Shown here piece after piece: positions 34,341 through 46,717 of a stretch of 64,000 nt of DNA. The notes beneath the pieces are model-generated. The model saw nothing but the letters and a program-made list of their open reading frames with translations. It did not search any database and was not told the DNA's origin. This stretch comes from Haloferula sp. BvORR071 (GTDB lineage: Bacteria; Verrucomicrobiota; Verrucomicrobiia; Verrucomicrobiales; Akkermansiaceae), in assembly GCF_000739615.1 (NCBI RefSeq), contig NZ_BATP01000022.1, positions 124,001-188,000 of the forward strand. The letters are read 5' to 3'. The position numbers and the translations under genes are program-made. Positions within the stretch are counted from its first letter, which is position 1; every line of letters begins with the position of its first letter.

Positions 34341-35300
34341 TCACCCGGAACTCTTCGCCATCTCCCTCACACACGCCACCGCTGCCGAAGCCAATCCCGG
34401 CGGCCAATACCCACCTTCCAAGGAAGCCACCACCTTTCCCCCCGCCCACTTCTCCGCCACGCCACACACCCGTTCTGTTAAACCCTCAAAAGTCTCATCC
34501 TCCCACTCCAATCCCCCCAGCGGATCCCTCACCCGCGCATCAAAGCCCGCCGATATCAGCACAAACTCCGGCTTGAACCCATCCAGCGCCGGCCCCGCAA
34601 ATTCATCCCAAGCCGCCAGCGCCGTCGTCCCTCCCGAAGCATGCTTCAAGGGCAAATTCAAAGCCCCCACCACTCCCTTCCCGGCTCCGCGATTCTCCGC
34701 CCGACCGGTAAAAGGATAAATCCCCGCCTCGTGCAGCGAGAGGTAAAACACCTCCGGCTCCTCGTAGAAGATCTCCTCTGTCCCATTCCCATGGTGCACG
34801 TCCCAATCCACGATCGCGATCCGCTTCAGACCATGCTGCTTGCGCAAATAATTCGCCGCGATCGCCACATGGTTGAAGATGCAGAAACCCATCCCCCGCG
34901 CCCTGGTCGCATGATGCCCCGGTGGCCGCACCGCACAGAAGGCCCGTAGCACCTCCCCACGCATCACCGCATCCACCGCCGCCAGCACCGCGCCGGAGGC
35001 CTCCAGCGCCACCTCATAGCTCTCCGGGCAGATATTCGTATCACCGGTCCTCAGCACATCCGAGCAAGAGACCACATCACGATACACCAGGTCGTGGTAG
35101 TGCGCCTCATGCGCCAGCAGCACCTCCGCCACCGTCGCCGTCCTCCGCGGCAATCTTGGAAACTCTTCCACCGGCAATTCCTCCAGCGCCGCCCTCAATA
35201 CCCGATAGCGCTCCGCCGACTCCGGATGCCCCGGCCCCGTATCGTGCGCCTCGTAGCAGGAATCGTAGTGAATGCCGGTGAGCTTGGATTTCATCGTCAT
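34341..35300 (-). CDS. Histone-deacetylase-family amidohydrolase
   Basis: The 319-residue protein from the ATG at 35300 has the class II-like deacetylase zinc site: RPPGHHATRARGMGFCIFNH, DWDVHHGNGTEEIFY and ISAGFDARVRDPLGGL. Bacterial members remove acetyl groups from protein lysines, polyamines or small molecules. Its start codon overlaps the stop of the upstream CoA-transferase/GNAT gene by 4 nt, so the two are translationally coupled. This pairing suggests they act on the same acetylation cycle. The longer frame to 35468 lies inside the upstream gene and is rejected. Confidence 0.9.
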   Translation of the reverse strand: MTMKSKLTGIHYDSCYEAHDTGPGHPESAERYRVLRAALEELPVEEFPRLPRRTATVAEVLLAHEAHYHDLVYRDVVSCSDVLRTGDTNICPESYEVALEASGAVLAAVDAVMRGEVLRAFCAVRPPGHHATRARGMGFCIFNHVAIAANYLRKQHGLKRIAIVDWDVHHGNGTEEIFYEEPEVFYLSLHEAGIYPFTGRAENRGAGKGVVGALNLPLKHASGGTTALAAWDEFAGPALDGFKPEFVLISAGFDARVRDPLGGLEWEDETFEGLTERVCGVAEKWAGGKVVASLEGGYWPPGLASAAVACVREMAKSSG

Positions 35301-37165
35301 CGTGCCGGGTCTTGGATTTTCTTGCGCGAGAGATAGCCCTTCCGCCAGCGCAAGATGCGGGACACTTCCATCTCGAAGTGAGTCTCCTCCTCCCCCGGCT
35401 CCGCCTTCCCTCCCGCCTGCGCCAGCAGCGCCGCCATTCCGTGATTGCCCGGCAGCACACTCGCCCACAATCGCTTCATCCCGCGCTCTCCCGCCGTCTT
35501 CGCCAGTTCGCCTAACAGGAATCCCGCCATCCCACCGCGCCGCGTCTCCTCGTGCACCACGAAGGCCACTTCCGCGCTACCGCCGTCCGGGTCCAGATAG
35601 TAGCGGCCGATCGCCCGCAATTCCTCTCTTCCTCCCGCCTCCGAAAAGATCCCCAGTGCGCGGTCCTTCACCTGATCGATCGCAGACAGCTTGTAAGCGG
35701 ACTCCCCGCTCATCCGGTCGCGCTGGTAGCCGTAGCGCAGCCGTACCGTTTCCTCGTCGTGCGAGTAGAAAAAGTCCTGCAGCGTGTGCATGTCACTCGG
35801 ATACAGCGGCCGCAGGCGAAACTTGCCGATCGAAAACTCGACCCAGCGCGATTCCACCCCGCTGCGCGTCCCGCCCGGCATGGTGTAAAACTTCGGCAAC
35901 CACCCGCGCGCCCGGGCGCCCTCCAAGAGCTTCTCCCGATGGTCGGGATGCGCGATCTCCACCAGCTTCGCCACCCGTTCGCGGATGCTCAGCCCGTAAA
36001 TACTAGCAATCCCGTACTCCGTGACCACGTAGTGAACGTCCCCGCGCCCTGTGCTCACTCCGCTGCCCGGCGAAAGGCCGTCCACGATCCGCGATTCATT
36101 CCCATCATCGGAAGTCGCCGTCAGCGCCACGATCGGCCGGCCGTCCTTGCTCCGCCCCGCACCACGGATGAAGTCCTGCAGCGCGCCGATCCCGCCGTAG
36201 AAGCGGTGCCCGCGCGAGTCCCGCACCACCTGGCCCGTCAGGTCGATCTCCCGCGCTCCATTGATCGCCACCATCCGCTCATTCCGCGCGATCCGGTAGG
36301 GATCATTCACCCAATCGCTCGGGTGCAGTTCCACATCCGGATTCCCGTCCACGAAGCGATACAGCTTCCGGCTGCCCATCACGTAACTGGCGATGATCTT
36401 ACCCGGCTTGTAGCTCTTCCGCGAATTGTCCACCGCCCCGCATTTCACGAGGTCCATCAACACATCGCTGAAGACCCCGCTGTGGATTCCCAAGTTGCGG
36501 TGCTTCTTTAGTGCCCGCACCACTGCCTCGGGCGTGTTGCCTAGTCCTACCTGGATCGTCGCCCCATCCTCCACCAGCTGCGCCGCATAGCGCCCGATCC
36601 GCTCATGCCGGTCATCAAAGTCCGGCTTCTCACACTCCGGCAGCGGCACCTTGTGATTCAGGAAGTAAGCAATCTTCCGCGCCGCCAGCCTGGTATCGCC
36701 ACAGGTCCGCGGCATCAGCGGATTCACCTGCGCGATCACCAGCCGCGCCGCCGCCACTGCAGGCCGCACGATGTCCACATTCACCCCCAGTGAGCAGTAT
36801 CCCTCCTCATTCGGCGGCGATACTTGGATCAGCGCCACATCCAGCGGCAGCCGCCCGTTGGTGAACAGCCCCGCAATCTCCGACATCGCACAGGGCGTGT
36901 AGTCCGCCTGCCCCCGCGCCACCGCATCCCGCAGCGTCGGCGTCAGGAAAAACGAATTCGTCCGCAGGATCCCATCATAGGCCGGATCGATCCACGGCGT
37001 CGGCCCCAGCCCATAGATGTGCACGATTTCCACATCCGTCAGCCACCGCGCCTGCCGCAGCAGAGAGGCCACCAGCGCCTGCGGCACCGAGGCTCCGCCG
37101 CCGATGAACACACGGCTCCCCGGTCGCAGCAAACGGGGCCAATCGCGTTCATCCAGTGGGCTCAC
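35297..37165 (-). CDS. Acetyl-CoA hydrolase/CoA-transferase fused to a GNAT domain
   Basis: Residues 1-440 form the two halves of a CoA-transferase/acetyl-CoA hydrolase (RPGSRVFIGGGASVPQALV, VSPPNEEGYCSLGVNVD, VGLGNTPEAVV, GGIGALQDFIRGA). Residues 450-610 form a GNAT acetyltransferase (FRLRPLYPSDMHTLQDFF, EVAFVVHEETRRGGMAGFLL as the acetyl-CoA loop). In related transferases the catalytic Glu is expected in a GIHSE/GIHTE block; here it reads GIHSGVFSD, so the usual Glu may be missing. It is coupled to the deacetylase gene. Joint control of acetyl-CoA level and protein acetylation is inference. Confidence 0.83.
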   Translation of the reverse strand: MSPLDERDWPRLLRPGSRVFIGGGASVPQALVASLLRQARWLTDVEIVHIYGLGPTPWIDPAYDGILRTNSFFLTPTLRDAVARGQADYTPCAMSEIAGLFTNGRLPLDVALIQVSPPNEEGYCSLGVNVDIVRPAVAAARLVIAQVNPLMPRTCGDTRLAARKIAYFLNHKVPLPECEKPDFDDRHERIGRYAAQLVEDGATIQVGLGNTPEAVVRALKKHRNLGIHSGVFSDVLMDLVKCGAVDNSRKSYKPGKIIASYVMGSRKLYRFVDGNPDVELHPSDWVNDPYRIARNERMVAINGAREIDLTGQVVRDSRGHRFYGGIGALQDFIRGAGRSKDGRPIVALTATSDDGNESRIVDGLSPGSGVSTGRGDVHYVVTEYGIASIYGLSIRERVAKLVEIAHPDHREKLLEGARARGWLPKFYTMPGGTRSGVESRWVEFSIGKFRLRPLYPSDMHTLQDFFYSHDEETVRLRYGYQRDRMSGESAYKLSAIDQVKDRALGIFSEAGGREELRAIGRYYLDPDGGSAEVAFVVHEETRRGGMAGFLLGELAKTAGERGMKRLWASVLPGNHGMAALLAQAGGKAEPGEEETHFEMEVSRILRWRKGYLSRKKIQDPAR

Positions 37166-37195
37166 CTTTTCAGCCTAACACAGCCGCCAAGCCCC

Positions 37196-37759
37196 TCACT
37201 TCTTTTTGTAGCGGAAGCAATCCACCGTGTGGTCATTCATCATCCCCACCGCCTGCATGAAGGCCTGCATCGTCGTGCTGCCCACGAAATTGAAGCCCGC
37301 CTTCCGCAGCGCCTTGCTCAGCGCGTCCGACTCCGGCGTCTTCGCCTGGATCTCGCCCATCCCCTTCGGTGAATTGACCTTCGGTTTCCCGCCCACAAAG
37401 CTCCACAGCCACTCCACCGGATCGCCCTCGCGCTGCGCCAGCTCCAGCCAAGCCTGCGCATTCGCTCGCACCGCCTCGATCTTCCCACGGTGCCGGATGA
37501 TCCCCGGATCGAGCACCAGCTTCTCCAGCTCCGCATCCTTCATCTTCGCCACCTTCTCCGGCGCGAAGTTGTGGAAGACCTTCCGGTAATGCTCCCGCTT
37601 CTGCAGCACCGTCCACCACGAAAGGCCCGCCTGCGCGCCTTCCAAGTTGATCATCTCAAACAAGTAGCGCGGATCCCGCGATTCCACACCCCACTCCTTA
37701 TCGTGGTAATCCACATAAAGCTCACGATCAGCAGGCAGCCAAGGACAACGGGTCTTCAT
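37196..37759 (-). CDS. tag: DNA-3-methyladenine glycosylase I
   Basis: The 187-residue enzyme starts KTRCPWLP and contains YHDKEWGV, FEMINLEGAQAGLSWWTVL and, at the C-terminus, GMMNDHTVDCF. The Cys of RCPW, the His of YHDKEWG, and the His and Cys of NDHTVDC are the expected zinc ligands of Tag. It removes 3-methyladenine from alkylated DNA by base excision. Length is normal. It lies downstream of the CoA-transferase gene with a 30-bp gap and could be co-transcribed. Confidence 0.95.
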   Translation of the reverse strand: MKTRCPWLPADRELYVDYHDKEWGVESRDPRYLFEMINLEGAQAGLSWWTVLQKREHYRKVFHNFAPEKVAKMKDAELEKLVLDPGIIRHRGKIEAVRANAQAWLELAQREGDPVEWLWSFVGGKPKVNSPKGMGEIQAKTPESDALSKALRKAGFNFVGSTTMQAFMQAVGMMNDHTVDCFRYKKK

Positions 37760-37776
37760 CTTCGATATTTGAAATC

Positions 37777-38435
37777 CTAAAGCGGCTCCACCAAGCGATA
37801 CCCGATCCCCGGCTCATTCCGGATCAGCAGCAAATCCCCCAGCTTCTTCCGCAGCAAATTCGCATACACCCGCAGGTAGTGTGTCTGCTCCTCCGCCTGT
37901 GGGCCCCACACCTCGCGCAGAAGTTGCCGCTGTGTCACGATCTTCCCCGCATGCCGCGCCAATGCACGCAGGAAGGCGAATTCCGTGGGGGTCAGCTTCA
38001 GCTCCTCACCGCCTAAGATCGCTTCGTGACGGTCCAGCCTCACCAACAGCGGCCCGAACACGATCTCCGGTGTATCATTGCCATGATGTCTCCTCTGGAT
38101 CGCGGTTAGACGCGCCAGCAGCTCGCCGGTGGCAAAGGGTTTGGTCACGTAGTCATCCGCGCCGCTCTCCAGCGCCGCGATCTTGCCCTTCTCCTCATCC
38201 CGCACGGACAGGATCAGCACGGGCACAGTGCTCCACTCCCGCAAGCGCCGGAGTACCTCGATCCCGTCCATGTCCGGCAGGCCTAGGTCTAGCAGCACCA
38301 CATCCGGCCGGTGCACCGCGCAAGCTTGCAGGCCAAGCTGCCCGTTTTCCGCCTCATGAACCTCATAACCACGCGACTCCAGCGCCAGCCGCAGCAAACG
38401 CCGGATCTGAATCTCGTCATCAATGATCAGTGCAA

Positions 38436-38439
<4 letters not shown>
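37777..38439 (-). CDS. kdpE: KdpE response regulator
   Basis: The 220-residue OmpR-family regulator has a receiver domain with the phospho-accepting Asp in VVLLDLGLPDMDGIEVL and a Lys in VTKPFATGELLAR, followed by a winged helix (LTPTEFAFLRALARHAGKI, VYANLLRKKLG). It overlaps kdpD by 4 nt. In this pathway KdpD phosphorylates KdpE, which turns on the kdp transporter genes under potassium limitation or osmotic stress. Confidence 0.95.
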
Positions 38440-41084
<2,645 letters not shown>

Positions 41085-41099
41085 AGGTTCAGCAAGCTG

Positions 41100-41279
41100 T
41101 CAGCACTCTTCAGCTTCCTCGCTGTTCCTCCCAGAAGCTTCCACCTCTTGGGGTGTTGGCGGTCTCATGACAGCCACTACTCTGTCGCCCGCCACGATTT
41201 CGACTGACTCACCTTTCTCGACCTGTTGGACAAGCGTGTAGAGAGCTTTCCTGAAGTCCTCGGTGCTAACCGTCCTCAT
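41100..41279 (-). CDS. Orphan Phd/YefM-like antitoxin inside the kdp cluster
   Basis: The 59-residue protein (start at 41279; 41285 is also possible) reads MRTVSTEDFRKALYTLVQQV, then GESVEIVAGDRVVAVMRPP, which is the N-terminal DNA-binding fold of Phd/YefM antitoxins. The tail is short and acidic. No toxin gene is next to it, and it stands between kdpD and a repeat-bearing gap. It may be a stand-alone repressor or a relic. Confidence 0.62.
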   Translation of the reverse strand: MRTVSTEDFRKALYTLVQQVEKGESVEIVAGDRVVAVMRPPTPQEVEASGRNSEEAEEC

Positions 41280-41563
41280 GGGCATATGATGGATTGCATC
41301 GCGGTGTGGTCAAGGCAGGTATCCGCGGGCGGGGTCAGGCTGGCGCGAATGGAAAGGCGGAAGGGGAATCCATGTGATCTGCCGGGATGCGGTGGTGGGA
41401 AGCAGACGAGTTGGCTGGCGGTTGCGCAGCGGGTAGGCTGGTTCATTCCGATAGAGCGGGCGTACCGTGAAATGCATTCGAGAGCTGTGAATAATCACAG
41501 CAGTCCGAGGGCGGCTGTGCCGCAGTCATAGGGGAACACGATTCGACGCCAGCCGGCCGGAGC
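41280..41563. repeat. Gap with composite dispersed repeat
   Basis: No gene is supported. From about 41380 to 41520 the sequence is a relative of the left composite element at 18310-18480, including GGTTCATTCCGATAGAGCGG, CATTCGAGAGCTGTG and AGCAGTCCGAGGGC. Translated in one frame both copies give similar peptides (WFIPIERAYREMHSRAV versus RFISIEQARSKMHSKAV), so the element might descend from coding DNA. It splits the transporter genes from kdpDE. Confidence 0.62.
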
Positions 41564-41962
41564 TCATTTCATGCCGTCCAACGCCAGGTTCAGCCTGGCG
41601 AGGTTGATGCGCTCGCCGCCGATGATGCGGGAGGGGTGCGGCTCGGAGGTTTCGTCGATCAGCTTGAGGATCTTGTCCCTGGCGGTGGCGTTTAGCTCGC
41701 GGACACTGAGGACCTCATCGACTTGGTCCCGGGCGGCGGCCGGGGAAATCCACAGGATCCCCTTTTCATCCGGGGTGCTGGCGTTGGGCACGGGATGGAA
41801 GTAGCGCGGACCGGTCTGGGATCCGGTGAGGACTTCCATCGCGACCTTCCTTTCGTCCGGAAGCGGTAGCTGCCCGGTATCCCTCCACCAGAACCATCCA
41901 CCCAAGGCCGCGAGCAGGCCAAGGGTCAAGCCGGCCAGGAAGATGCGGAACGAAGGCTTCAT
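41564..41962 (-). CDS. Truncated KdpC-like protein
   Basis: The 132-residue protein has one N-terminal membrane helix (IFLAGLTLGLLAALGGWFWW) and then GPRYFHPVPNAS, ISPAAARDQVDEVLSVREL and RINLARLNLALDGMK. These blocks line up with KYFHSRPSAAG, ISPANAALQAQRVATARKL and VNVLKLNLALDALPR in the neighbouring KdpC. It is thus a shortened paralogue that lost the central part. It overlaps kdpC by 4 nt and should be co-translated. It may modulate the KdpFABC complex, but this is inference. Confidence 0.75.
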   Translation of the reverse strand: MKPSFRIFLAGLTLGLLAALGGWFWWRDTGQLPLPDERKVAMEVLTGSQTGPRYFHPVPNASTPDEKGILWISPAAARDQVDEVLSVRELNATARDKILKLIDETSEPHPSRIIGGERINLARLNLALDGMK

Positions 41963-42549
41963 CGCGGCAAGGCGTCGAGCGCCAGGTTGAGTTTGAGGAC
42001 ATTCACGCCGGGGTCGCCGAGGATCCCGAGGTCAGCTTGGGCGGTGTGTTCCGCGATGAGGGCTTGGACCTGTTCGAGGGGCAGCTTGCGGGCGGTGGCG
42101 ACGCGCTGGGCCTGGAGGGCTGCATTTGCTGGGCTGATGTGGGGATCGAGGCCGCTGCCGGAAGCGGTGACAGCATCAGCAGGGACTTCCTGGTTGTCCG
42201 CGAGGCCGTTGGTGCTGCGGTAGGTGGCGATGCGTTCCTTGATTTGGTCGGCGAGCTTTTGCGAAGTCGGGCCGAGGTTGCTGCCGCTGGAGCTGGTGGC
42301 ATCGTAGCCGCTTGCACCGGCGGCAGAGGGTCGGGAGTGGAAGTATTTCTCGCCGGTGAAGGTTTGGCCAAGGAGGGACGAGCCAAGGAGCTTGCCGGAG
42401 GAGTCCTTGATGAGACTGCCATCGGCTTGGTCACGGAAGGCGGTGCGGCCGATGGCGGTCACGACCAGCGGGTAGGCACCGCAGCAGATAATGGCGAGGA
42501 CGAGGGTGGAGCCGACGGCGGCGCGGATCTGGGTAGCGAAAGAGTTCAT
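41959..42549 (-). CDS. kdpC: KdpC, potassium-transporting ATPase C chain
   Basis: The 196-residue subunit has an N-terminal membrane helix (STLVLAIICCGAYPLVVTAIG), FTGEKYFHSRPSAAG, SGSGLDPHISPANAA and the C-terminal LGILGDPGVNVLKLNLALD. KdpC stabilises the KdpA-KdpB complex in the inner membrane. The start at 42549 leaves 7 nt to kdpB. A longer frame from 42672 lies inside kdpB and is rejected. Confidence 0.95.
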   Translation of the reverse strand: MNSFATQIRAAVGSTLVLAIICCGAYPLVVTAIGRTAFRDQADGSLIKDSSGKLLGSSLLGQTFTGEKYFHSRPSAAGASGYDATSSSGSNLGPTSQKLADQIKERIATYRSTNGLADNQEVPADAVTASGSGLDPHISPANAALQAQRVATARKLPLEQVQALIAEHTAQADLGILGDPGVNVLKLNLALDALPR

Positions 42550-42556
42550 GATCGGT

Positions 42557-44578
42557 TCAGATGAAGTGAAGGTTGGAGACGAGGAGATCGACGGCCTTGA
42601 TGCCGGCGAAGGGCAGGAGCAGGCCGCCGAGGCCGTAGATGAGAAGATTGCGGCGCAAGATGGCCATGGCACCGAGGGGCTTGTAGGTAACGCCCTTCAG
42701 GGCCAGAGGAATCAGGGCGATGATGATGAGGGCATTGAAGATCACCGCGCTGAGGATCGCACTCTGCGGTGAGGCCAGCTTCATGATGTTGAGCGGGGCG
42801 ATGGCCGGGAAGGTGGCCATGAGCAGCGCGGGAATGATCGCGAAGTACTTCGCGACGTCATTGGCGATCGAGAAGGTGGTCAAGGAGCCACGGGTCATGA
42901 GGAGCTGCTTCCCGATCTCCACGATCTCGATGAGCTTGGTGGGATTGCTATCGAGATCGACCATGTTGCCAGCCTCTCGGGCGGCCTGGGTGCCGGTGTT
43001 CATGGCGACGCCGACATCGGCCTGGGCAAGAGCGGGAGCGTCGTTGGTGCCGTCGCCGGTCATGGCGACGAGATGACCGGCAGCCTGCTCGGCGCGGATG
43101 CGCTTGAGCTTATCCTCGGGCGTGGCCTGGGCCATGAAGTCATCGACACCGGCTTCCGCGGCAATGGCGGCGGCGGTCATGGGGTTGTCACCGGTGATCA
43201 TCACGGTGCGGATGCCCATCTTGCGGAGCTGGGCGAAGCGTTCCTTGATGCCCCCCTTCACGACATCCTTGAGCTCGACGACGCCGAGGACCTTCTTGCC
43301 ATCGGCGACAACGAGGGGAGTGCGACCTGCGCGGGAAGCGGCCTCGACGGAAGCAGCGACGTCTTGAGGGTATTGCCCTCCCTGTTGTTCGACCCAGGCC
43401 TTCACCGAATCGGCGGCACCCTTGCGGATGCTGCGGCCATCGAGATCCACACCGCTCATGCGGGTCTGGGCGGTAAAGGGCACGAAGACAGCGTGAGGCT
43501 GCTGGAGGTCGCGGCCACGGATGTTGAACAGCTCCTTGGCGAGCACCACAATGCTGCGGCCCTCCGGGGTTTCATCGGCGAGGGAGGCGAGCTGGGCGGA
43601 ATCGGCGAGTTCCTGTTCGCTGACGCCGGGAGCGGGCAGGAAGGCGGAGGCCATGCGGTTGCCAATGGTGATGGTGCCGGTCTTGTCCAAGAGGAGCACA
43701 TCGATGTCGCCGGCGGCTTCCACGGCGCGGCCACTAGTGGCGATGACATTGCGGCGGATCAGGCGGTCGATGCCGCTGATGCCGATGGCGCTGAGCAGGC
43801 CGCCGATGGTGGTCGGGATGAGGCAGACGAGGAGGGCGACGAGGACGGGAGTGGTGAACTCCATGCCGGCGTAAATACCGAAGGGCTTGAGGGTGATGCA
43901 GACCAGGAGGAAGATCAGGGTCATCGCGGAGAGCAGGATGGTCAGCGCGATTTCGTTCGGAGTCTTCTGACGCTTCGCGCCTTCGACCATCGAGATCATG
44001 CGGTCGATGAAAGTATTGCCCTTCTCGGAAGTGATCTGAATCACGATGCGGTCGCTGATGACCCGGGTGCCGCCCGTAACGGCGCTGCGGTCGCCGCCAC
44101 TTTCCCGGATGACCGGTGCCGACTCACCGGTGATGGCGGCTTCATCGACGCTGGCGATGCCTTCGATGACTTCGCCATCGGAGGGGATGATGTCGTTGGC
44201 CTCGCAGACAACGAGGTCGCCTTTTTCGAGGGCGGTGGCGGGAACTTGTTCTTCGGTGCCCTTCACCAAGCGGCGCGCGGTGGTGTCCTTGCGGGCCTTG
44301 CGGAGACTATCGGCCTGGGCCTTGCCTCGGCCCTCGGCGACGGCTTCGGCGAAGTTTGCAAAGAGGACGGTGAACCAGAGCCAGACGGCGAGTTGGGTGA
44401 TGAAGGATTGGTCGGCCTTGGTGGTGAAGATGGAGGTGGTGGTGAGGACGGCGGCGACCTCGGTGACGAACATGACGGGGTTCTTCACCATGAGGCGGGG
44501 GTCGAGTTTCTTGAAGGAGTCCCCGAGCGCAGGTAGGACGATTGCCTTGTCGAAGAGGGATGGAGCTTGAGTGGACAT
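42557..44578 (-). CDS. kdpB: KdpB, P-type ATPase subunit
   Basis: The 673-residue P-type ATPase has [17 protein letters not shown] in the actuator domain, the phosphorylation site [12 protein letters not shown], the nucleotide-binding KGAAD segment and the hinge [20 protein letters not shown]. Its membrane helices include [20 protein letters not shown]. KdpB hydrolyses ATP to drive potassium uptake through KdpA. Length is typical. Confidence 0.97.
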   Translation of the reverse strand: MSTQAPSLFDKAIVLPALGDSFKKLDPRLMVKNPVMFVTEVAAVLTTTSIFTTKADQSFITQLAVWLWFTVLFANFAEAVAEGRGKAQADSLRKARKDTTARRLVKGTEEQVPATALEKGDLVVCEANDIIPSDGEVIEGIASVDEAAITGESAPVIRESGGDRSAVTGGTRVISDRIVIQITSEKGNTFIDRMISMVEGAKRQKTPNEIALTILLSAMTLIFLLVCITLKPFGIYAGMEFTTPVLVALLVCLIPTTIGGLLSAIGISGIDRLIRRNVIATSGRAVEAAGDIDVLLLDKTGTITIGNRMASAFLPAPGVSEQELADSAQLASLADETPEGRSIVVLAKELFNIRGRDLQQPHAVFVPFTAQTRMSGVDLDGRSIRKGAADSVKAWVEQQGGQYPQDVAASVEAASRAGRTPLVVADGKKVLGVVELKDVVKGGIKERFAQLRKMGIRTVMITGDNPMTAAAIAAEAGVDDFMAQATPEDKLKRIRAEQAAGHLVAMTGDGTNDAPALAQADVGVAMNTGTQAAREAGNMVDLDSNPTKLIEIVEIGKQLLMTRGSLTTFSIANDVAKYFAIIPALLMATFPAIAPLNIMKLASPQSAILSAVIFNALIIIALIPLALKGVTYKPLGAMAILRRNLLIYGLGGLLLPFAGIKAVDLLVSNLHFI

Positions 44579-44611
44579 GGAATGACGAAATTTGAAATTT
44601 GAGAGGACGTG

Positions 44612-46375
44612 TTAGAAGAGCTGTCCCGCTTGGGTGAGGAAGTGTTCGACGATGGGGCCGAGGGCGAGGGCGGGGAGGAAGTTGAGGGCACCGATGAGGA
44701 GGACGGTGCCGATCAAGAGCACGGTGAAGGTGGTGCCGGAGACGGGGAAGGTGCCGGGACTGGGCGGGGCGATCTTCTTTTTCACGAGGGCCCCTGCCAT
44801 GGCCATGATGGGGACAATCATGAGGAAGCGGCCGATGAGCATGGCGAAGCCAAGGGTGACGTTGTAGTGCGGGTCGCCGTTGGCTGGATTCGCTGTCAGG
44901 CCGGCGAAGGCGCTGCCGTTGTTCGCGGTGGCGGAGCTGTAGGCGTAGAGGATTTCGCTGAAGCCGTGGGGACCGGCGTTGTTGAGGCCCGCTTGGCCCC
45001 AGGCGCTGACGGTGGCCCAAGCGGTGAAGCCGAGGATGGTGAGGGTGAGGACCAGAAGGGAGAGCATGGCCATCTTGACCTCGAAGGCGTTGATCTTCTT
45101 GCCGAGGTATTCGGGGGTGCGGCCAACCATGAGACCGGCGATGAAGACGGCGAGGACGACGAAGACGAGCATGCCGTAGAGGCCGGCACCGACGCCGCCG
45201 ATGACGACTTCACCGAGTTCCATCATGAAGAGCGGGATCAAGCCACCGATGGCGGTGAAGGAGTCGTGCATGGCATTCACCGCGCCACAGGAGGCAGCGG
45301 TGGTGATGACGGCGAAGAGTGAGGAATTGAAGATGCCAAAGCGGACTTCCTTGCCTTCGAAATTGCCGTCAGCGGCAGAGACCCCGAGGGCTTGGTGGAT
45401 GGGATTGCCATGCGACTCCGCCCACCAACAGGCGAGGGTACCGGCAACGAAGAGAATCATCATGGCGGACCAGACGGACCAGCCGTGGCCCTGATTGCCG
45501 GTGGACTTGCCGAGATACCAGGTGAGGCCGCTGCCAATCGCGAAGATCGAGAGCATCTGGACAAAGTTCGAGAGCGGCGTGGGGTTCTCGAAAGGATGGG
45601 CGGCGTTGGCATTCGCGTAGCCGCCGCCATTGGTGCCGAGCATCTTGATCGCGACCTGGGAGGCGACGGGACCCTGGACGATGGTCTGAGTGTCAATGGT
45701 GACAGTCTTGCCATCTTCGACCTGCACGACCTGGGGCTCCAGGACTTGGGCGGCGTCGTAAGACTTGAAGTTTTGGACGATGCCCTGGGAGACCAGAAAG
45801 ATCGCGAGGGCGGTGCAGATCGGCAGGAGCAGGTAGTAGGTGCTGCGGACGAGATCGACCCAGAAGTTCCCGATGGTGCTGGCAGTCTGCCGGGCGATGC
45901 CGCGGACGAGGGCGGCGGCGATGCCGATGCCGGTGGCAGCGGAGACGAAGTTGTGGAAGGTCAGGCCGACCATCTGGGAGAAGTACGACATGGTCGATTC
46001 ACCGCCGTAGCTCTGCCAGTTGGTATTGGTGGTGAAGCTGACCGCGGTATTGAAGGCGAGGGCGGGGCTGAGCGCGGGGAGCTGCTGCGGATTCAGCGGC
46101 AGCAGGTGCTGGAGGCGGAGGATGGCGTAGGTGAAGAAAACGCCGACAGCGCTGAAGAGGAGGATGGAGAAGGTGTAGGCTTTCCAGTCCTGCTCCCGGC
46201 GGGGATCGACGCCCATGAGCTTGTAGGTGAGGCGCTCAAGGGGGCGGAGGATGGGGTCGAGCCAGGTTTTGCCATCGGCATCGAGGACCTTGCAGAGGTA
46301 GATGCCGATGGGCTTGGTGAGCGCGGCGAGAATGCCGAGGAAGAGGGCGAGCTGGAGCCAGTCGTTGGGGTGCAT
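44612..46375 (-). CDS. kdpA: KdpA, potassium-binding channel-like subunit
   Basis: The 587-residue membrane protein contains the selectivity-filter repeats of the potassium-transporter superfamily: [47 protein letters not shown] and [11 protein letters not shown]. About ten membrane helices are visible. It binds and translocates potassium with very high affinity. It is followed by kdpB after 33 nt. Confidence 0.97.
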   Translation of the reverse strand: MHPNDWLQLALFLGILAALTKPIGIYLCKVLDADGKTWLDPILRPLERLTYKLMGVDPRREQDWKAYTFSILLFSAVGVFFTYAILRLQHLLPLNPQQLPALSPALAFNTAVSFTTNTNWQSYGGESTMSYFSQMVGLTFHNFVSAATGIGIAAALVRGIARQTASTIGNFWVDLVRSTYYLLLPICTALAIFLVSQGIVQNFKSYDAAQVLEPQVVQVEDGKTVTIDTQTIVQGPVASQVAIKMLGTNGGGYANANAAHPFENPTPLSNFVQMLSIFAIGSGLTWYLGKSTGNQGHGWSVWSAMMILFVAGTLACWWAESHGNPIHQALGVSAADGNFEGKEVRFGIFNSSLFAVITTAASCGAVNAMHDSFTAIGGLIPLFMMELGEVVIGGVGAGLYGMLVFVVLAVFIAGLMVGRTPEYLGKKINAFEVKMAMLSLLVLTLTILGFTAWATVSAWGQAGLNNAGPHGFSEILYAYSSATANNGSAFAGLTANPANGDPHYNVTLGFAMLIGRFLMIVPIMAMAGALVKKKIAPPSPGTFPVSGTTFTVLLIGTVLLIGALNFLPALALGPIVEHFLTQAGQLF

Positions 46376-46399
46376 GGAGAGCGGGATGTGTTATGTTGC

Positions 46400-46483
46400 T
46401 TAGAACTTCTCCGGCCGGACCATGGCGGCGAAGAGGTAGGCAAGGAGGGCGATGGCGATGAGGCCGATGATGAAGGTTTCCAT
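46400..46483 (-). CDS. kdpF: KdpF, small stabilising subunit
   Basis: A 27-residue single-helix peptide, METFIIGLIAIALLAYLF, then AAMVRPEKF. The RPEKF ending is typical of KdpF. It lies 24 nt upstream of kdpA on the same strand. KdpF stabilises the complex in the membrane. The gene is often missed by annotation because of its length. Confidence 0.9.
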   Translation of the reverse strand: METFIIGLIAIALLAYLFAAMVRPEKF

Positions 46484-46494
46484 GGGAACGTGGC

Positions 46495-46578
46495 TTAGAG
46501 GTTGCCGCAGAAGCGGGCGTGGGAGAGGGCGGCACAGAAGAAGCCGGCGGTGAGGATGAGATAGATGAGATCGCTCAT
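46495..46578 (-). CDS. Small membrane peptide upstream of kdpF
   Basis: A 27-residue frame, MSDLIYLILTAGFFCAALSH, then ARFCGNL, forms one membrane helix and ends 11 nt before kdpF. Similar short single-helix peptides with a YxxLxxxFF pattern occur ahead of kdpF in other bacteria, so it is likely a real member of the operon. Its function is unknown. It is the first frame of the kdpFABC transcript. Confidence 0.6.
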   Translation of the reverse strand: MSDLIYLILTAGFFCAALSHARFCGNL

Positions 46579-46717
46579 GGCTATGGAGCCATGGTCCCAC
46601 GGGATCCGGAGAGCGGGAGTCAAAGGGGGGCGGGAAGGCGTCAAGAAAGTGTCAAAAAGCGGAGTCCCACGGGTGATTGGGGTTGCCCGGACGCGGGGAA
46701 GAGGCCATGGCAGCGGC

